Assembly: GCF_946885955.1 (NCBI RefSeq)
Contig: NZ_CAMPHI010000003.1
Coordinates: 1-64,000 of the forward strand
Direction of reading: 5' to 3'
DNA from: an uncultured Pseudomonas sp.
GTDB taxonomy: Bacteria; Pseudomonadota; Gammaproteobacteria; Pseudomonadales; Pseudomonadaceae
Length of the DNA: 64,000 nucleotides
The position numbers were made by a program, and so were the translations under genes. Positions 60,953 through 64,000 of the stretch are shown here, piece after piece (the stretch's first letter is position 1; each line of letters starts with the position of its first letter). The notes beneath the pieces are model-generated. The model searched no databases, had not been told where the DNA came from, and saw only the letters and a program-made list of their open reading frames with translations.

Positions 60953-61555
60953 TCAATCGCCGAGCCCCAACAGTCTACGGGCGTAATCCTGCAAGGGCGG
61001 GCCGAGCAGATGCTCGGGCTTCGAATCGTAGAAAGTCAGAAAACCGCCGCGACTGCGAATACGCGCGGTATCGACGAGGTAACGGGTATTGGTTTCGATC
61101 AACATCAATTGAATCACACCGCTATCGACGCCGAGTCTATCCAGCGCCTCCTGATCCTCCCACTCCTCCACGGTGCCGATGCGATCATCGGCAAAGGCGA
61201 AACGGCTGTACAGCAGGTAATGAGCGCCTGCCTTGCGTGCGGCGCTCATCGCCTCCTCCAGGCCTAATGGCGCACGCGCTCGGCGCACCATGGGGAAATA
61301 CTCGACGAACCCGTTGAACGCCTCTTCCGCCACCACATTGGGGCGCGGATAGGCATGGCCCGGCGGTACGAAATGACCCTGCGCAATGTAGATAAAGGAA
61401 TCGGGCTGCAAGCGCCAGGTATTCGACCGGGATGTGCGGCTGTGGTCGAGAATCCCGGCATCGCGCAGCTGGTAGGCCGCGCCATCGGCCAGGTCGCTGA
61501 CCTTCATGCAACCAGCCATGGCCATGATCGTTAACACAAGCAACAGACTACGCAT
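60953..61555 (-). CDS. DUF4823 lipoprotein
   Basis: A 200-residue protein with lipoprotein signal MRSLLLVLTIMAMAGC (lipobox). The mature part reads KVSDLADGAAYQLRDAGILDH, with IYIAQGHFVPPGHAY and YLVDTARIRSRGGFLTFYDSKPEHLL. It matches DUF4823 proteins; function unknown. ATG 61555 is chosen because GGGAG lies 8 nt upstream; an ATG two codons before is only 2 nt from that SD. Confidence 0.8.
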   Translation of the reverse strand: MRSLLLVLTIMAMAGCMKVSDLADGAAYQLRDAGILDHSRTSRSNTWRLQPDSFIYIAQGHFVPPGHAYPRPNVVAEEAFNGFVEYFPMVRRARAPLGLEEAMSAARKAGAHYLLYSRFAFADDRIGTVEEWEDQEALDRLGVDSGVIQLMLIETNTRYLVDTARIRSRGGFLTFYDSKPEHLLGPPLQDYARRLLGLGD

Positions 61556-61627
61556 CACCATCTCTCCCGCTGCCGGCGACGAAAAACCGGCGGATAAAGC
61601 CTTGATGCAGATTTCACGCCATTGCAG

Positions 61628-62518
61628 TCACAACCCACGCTGCCATTCCTGGCGCAGGCCAGCTCCCTGCGGCCGCTCGATGGCTTCGCGCACCTGGGCC
61701 AGCAGGCGCGCCTTGTCCGCACCGAGATTACCTTTGAGCACCAGGTAATTGGACGCGTGGTCGCTGCGAAACACCGTGTCGCGCAACTCAAGCCCCTGCA
61801 ACAGACGCTCGACTTCGACGAACAACTGCTGCTGGCTCAATGCCTGATAGTCGCTAAAACCCTGGCGAAAACGCACCTCGCCCTGGGGAAAGCTGACCAC
61901 TAAGGTCGAGAGAAACTCCGGCTGCGCTTCATTCATCAGGCGCGCCGAGTTATCCGCGTGCTGAGCGCTCAACGCAACGCCACCCAAACCATTGAGGATC
62001 ATCACCGAACGACTGATCCCCGCCTGACCGAGCTTATCCAGGGCGCTAAGGCTGGACTCGAAGGTTTCGCCCTTGTTCACTCGCGCCAGCACCTCGTCAT
62101 CGCCCGACTCACAGCCGACATAGGCCATGCGCAGCCCGGCGTCGGCCAATTCCTTCAGCTCGTTGACGGATTTCTTGCGCAGGTTACGAGGGAGACAATA
62201 GCTGGAAACCCGCTCGACCTCGGGCATGAACTCACGGATCGCGCCGAGAACGGTCAGCAGGCGTCGGGTCGGCAATACCAGCGCATCACCATCAGCAAGG
62301 AACACCCGCTGCACGATCATCCGTTCTCCGGCCCGACGAATCTCCTCCAATACCTGGGCTTCGTCGCGCGCGCGAAATTTCTTCTGCGCCTGGGTATACA
62401 TCTCGCAGAAGGTGCAGTGGTTCCAGGAGCAGCCGTTGGTCACCGGCAGAATTAGCGAATGGGCCTCGCTGGGCGGACGGAAGACCGGCTCGATATAGGC
62501 GATGGGGAAGTCATTCAT
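61628..62518 (-). CDS. Radical SAM protein with CX4CX2C cluster
   Basis: A 296-residue protein. N-terminal VTNGCSWNHCTFCEMY supplies a Cys-x4-Cys-x2-Cys iron-sulfur cluster rather than the usual Cys-x3-Cys-x2-Cys, as in a known subgroup of radical SAM proteins. The remaining barrel shows VFLADGDALVLPTRRLLTVL, MAYVGCESGDDEVLARVNKGE and SVMILNGLGGV. It uses SAM-derived radical chemistry; substrate unknown. It is in the same direction as moaA, 70 bp downstream of it. Confidence 0.83.
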   Translation of the reverse strand: MNDFPIAYIEPVFRPPSEAHSLILPVTNGCSWNHCTFCEMYTQAQKKFRARDEAQVLEEIRRAGERMIVQRVFLADGDALVLPTRRLLTVLGAIREFMPEVERVSSYCLPRNLRKKSVNELKELADAGLRMAYVGCESGDDEVLARVNKGETFESSLSALDKLGQAGISRSVMILNGLGGVALSAQHADNSARLMNEAQPEFLSTLVVSFPQGEVRFRQGFSDYQALSQQQLFVEVERLLQGLELRDTVFRSDHASNYLVLKGNLGADKARLLAQVREAIERPQGAGLRQEWQRGL

Positions 62519-62588
62519 AATTTTTCAACTTCAAGCCAGGAGACCTTCGCTCGCCCTCTCGCGGCTTGCGACCTGCAACTTGCAGCGC

Positions 62589-63557
62589 TCAGCCTCCAAT
62601 AATCTTCATGACGGTCACACCGCCGGAGAAGGCAATTTCCTGCTTATCGCCAAGCGCCTTGACTAACAGCCGCTGCAGAGCCGGCAGCGCCTGATGGCGC
62701 GGTTTATCCAGCAGATCGCCGACATAATGCCGGTTACTCGACGACAGACAGCCATGCAGCCAGCCGGTCGACGACAGACGCAAACGCGAGCAGGTACGAC
62801 AGAAGGGCACGCTCTCGTTGGCGATCACGCCGAAAAACCCTTGTTCTGGAATCTGGTAGCGCAGTGCCGTGGCATCCAGTGGCGCGTCGGCCTGGGTAAA
62901 TTCATGGCGCTCGCCAATCAGCTCCAGCAGCTCTGGCATGCCGACGAATTGCTGAGCAAAAGCATTGCCGGGACGGGCCAGATGCCCCATGCGCATCAGC
63001 TCGATAAAACGTAGTTCGAAGCCATTGGCCAGGCAATATTCCAGCATCGGCAGTACCTGATCGAGGTTCTGCCCGCGCAACGGCACCATATTTATCTTGA
63101 TCTGCATGCCTGCCGAACGCGCCTGCGCCAGGCCGTCGAGCACGCTTGCCAGGTCGCCACCGCGGGCAATCGCGCGAAACGCGCTGGTGTCGAGGGTATC
63201 CAGGGAAATATTCAGGCGGCGGATGCCGCACTCGAGCAACAGCGGCAATTTGCGTGCGAGCAATTGGCCGTTGCTGGTCAGGCTGATGTCGCTCAAGCCG
63301 AGCTCGCCGACCCCACGTAAAAACGCCTCCAACCTGGGACTGACGAGCGGTTCGCCGCCGGTGACGCGCAAGCGCTCGATGCCAGCGGCCTCGATCAGGT
63401 AAGCGACGCCGCGCACCATCGCCTCGGCGGATAGCTCGTCCTGCGCAGCGACCAGCCGCTTGCCGTCCGGTACGCAATAAGTACAGGCATAGTTGCAGGC
63501 GGCGGTCAGGCTGATTCGCAGATTGCGAAAGCGTCTACCCTGGCGGTCGACGATCAT
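62589..63557 (-). CDS. moaA: GTP 3',8-cyclase MoaA
   Basis: A 322-residue radical SAM enzyme of molybdenum cofactor synthesis. N-terminal FeS motif ISLTAACNYACTYCVPDGK (CX3CX2C), GEP motif VTGGEPLVSPR, SNGQLLARKLP, and the C-terminal second cluster PFCRTCSRLRLSSTGWLHGCL. The C-terminus ends IIGG, the conserved Gly-Gly. It forms 3',8-cyclo-GTP with MoaC. GGAG lies 6 nt before ATG 63557. moaC is not adjacent in the window. Confidence 0.92.
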   Translation of the reverse strand: MIVDRQGRRFRNLRISLTAACNYACTYCVPDGKRLVAAQDELSAEAMVRGVAYLIEAAGIERLRVTGGEPLVSPRLEAFLRGVGELGLSDISLTSNGQLLARKLPLLLECGIRRLNISLDTLDTSAFRAIARGGDLASVLDGLAQARSAGMQIKINMVPLRGQNLDQVLPMLEYCLANGFELRFIELMRMGHLARPGNAFAQQFVGMPELLELIGERHEFTQADAPLDATALRYQIPEQGFFGVIANESVPFCRTCSRLRLSSTGWLHGCLSSSNRHYVGDLLDKPRHQALPALQRLLVKALGDKQEIAFSGGVTVMKIIGG

Positions 63558-63637
63558 GGAAAACTCCGGCGAGGTTATGCGCCGAGTATATCGCCGCAAG
63601 CCATCGCCCACATGAGCTATAGATCAGCTGAATAAGC

Positions 63638-64000
63638 TCAACTGGCCGGTGGCTCACCGTCGCGCTTGCGCTTGTTGCCCATGCGCACGCCGATATCCAT
63701 GAGGAACTGGAAAAACCCTTCCTGGTCTTCCAGCACGTTGCTCCAGAACGGCGAGTGATAGAGCGCGACGGCCCCATGCACCAGCGCCCAGGCCGCGCAG
63801 TAGTGGAAATAAGGCGGCACATCTTCCAACTTGCCTTCGGCGATACGGCCCTTGATCAGCTGGGTCAGGCGTTCGAAATTGGAGGCGCGGATGCTGTGCA
63901 ACTGCTCGACCATCTCCGGCACCTGGTTGCCCTTGACGACCTTCTCTTCCAGACGGTCGAACAAGCGATAACGTTGCGGATCGCGCATGCGGAATTCGAA
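63638..64000 (-). CDS. TetR-type regulator, C-terminal part (cut by window end)
   Basis: The visible 121 codons (frame continuing past 64000) are FEFRMRDPQRYRLFDRLEEK and on to NKRKRDGEPPAS. They resemble the helical ligand-binding C-terminal half of TetR/AcrR regulators (YFHYCAAWALVHGAVALYHSPFW). The DNA-binding half lies outside the window. The start is not visible. Confidence 0.6.
   Translation of the reverse strand, partial: FEFRMRDPQRYRLFDRLEEKVVKGNQVPEMVEQLHSIRASNFERLTQLIKGRIAEGKLEDVPPYFHYCAAWALVHGAVALYHSPFWSNVLEDQEGFFQFLMDIGVRMGNKRKRDGEPPAS

Overview
The window is a high-G+C gammaproteobacterial chromosome segment, almost certainly from a Pseudomonas species. The aminopeptidase, polB, atuR-atuA-G, etfBA/ETF-QO and moaA regions resemble P. 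aeruginosa genes. The abundant REP-type repeats (CCCGGATTGCATCCGGGCTACG, GTTCCCACGC...GCGTGGGAAC and TGTAGGAGC...GCTCCTACA) are of kinds seen in environmental pseudomonads. I see no tRNA, rRNA, CRISPR array or intact transposon.

Layout. 1-3.1 kb: repeats, a DUF3820 protein, a glutaredoxin/GST-like protein and a secreted PaAP-type aminopeptidase. 3.2-8.0 kb: a leftward copper-handling cluster (CusF-like protein, cupredoxin, Tat-exported multicopper oxidase, TolC-type lipoprotein, a small His-tailed protein, DUF2946). 8.4-12.0 kb: a lower-G+C, translationally coupled three-gene cassette that looks like an ABC-three-component (ABC-3C) conflict/defence system: a DUF3732 ATPase, a middle component, and a protein with a nuclease-like N-terminus. 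This is the clearest accessory island. 12.7-18 kb: an SF1 helicase and a LodA/LodB-like quinoprotein oxidase pair. 18-27 kb: a REC-HDOD regulator, DNA polymerase II, DeaD helicase, a crotonase, a spermidine-synthase-like protein and class II DAHP synthase. 27-32.2 kb: three orphan periplasmic solute-binding proteins (two are tandem paralogues), a lipoprotein and a CPBP protease.

32.3-42.8 kb carries the acyclic-terpene (citronellol/geraniol) utilisation cluster atuR / atuABCDEFG. It has two CAAGC-N4-GCTTG operator candidates between atuR and atuA, and a repeat element in five of its six internal gaps; atuH is not seen next to it. 42.8-49.3 kb: a proline-rich lipoprotein, a large unknown membrane/beta-propeller-like protein, and an ECF sigma / anti-sigma-like / VWA lipoprotein operon. 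49.3-51.7 kb holds decayed material (a broken RTX-type C-terminus and an IS3-family transposase scrap) around an intact GT4 glycosyltransferase. 51.7-55.5 kb: a MocR regulator with TACAGT repeats upstream, an OmpA/DUF4398 pair and another solute-binding protein.

55.6-60.3 kb: an alpha/beta hydrolase, then etfB-etfA divergent from ETF-QO, with a consensus PsrA-type CAAAC-N4-GTTTG site next to the ETF-QO promoter. AtuC/AtuF carboxylate geranyl-CoA and AtuD is an acyl-CoA dehydrogenase whose electrons would pass through EtfAB and ETF-QO, so the two regions are linked metabolically. 60.4-64 kb: DUF1285, a DUF4823 lipoprotein, an atypical radical-SAM protein, MoaA and a TetR-type regulator cut by the window end.
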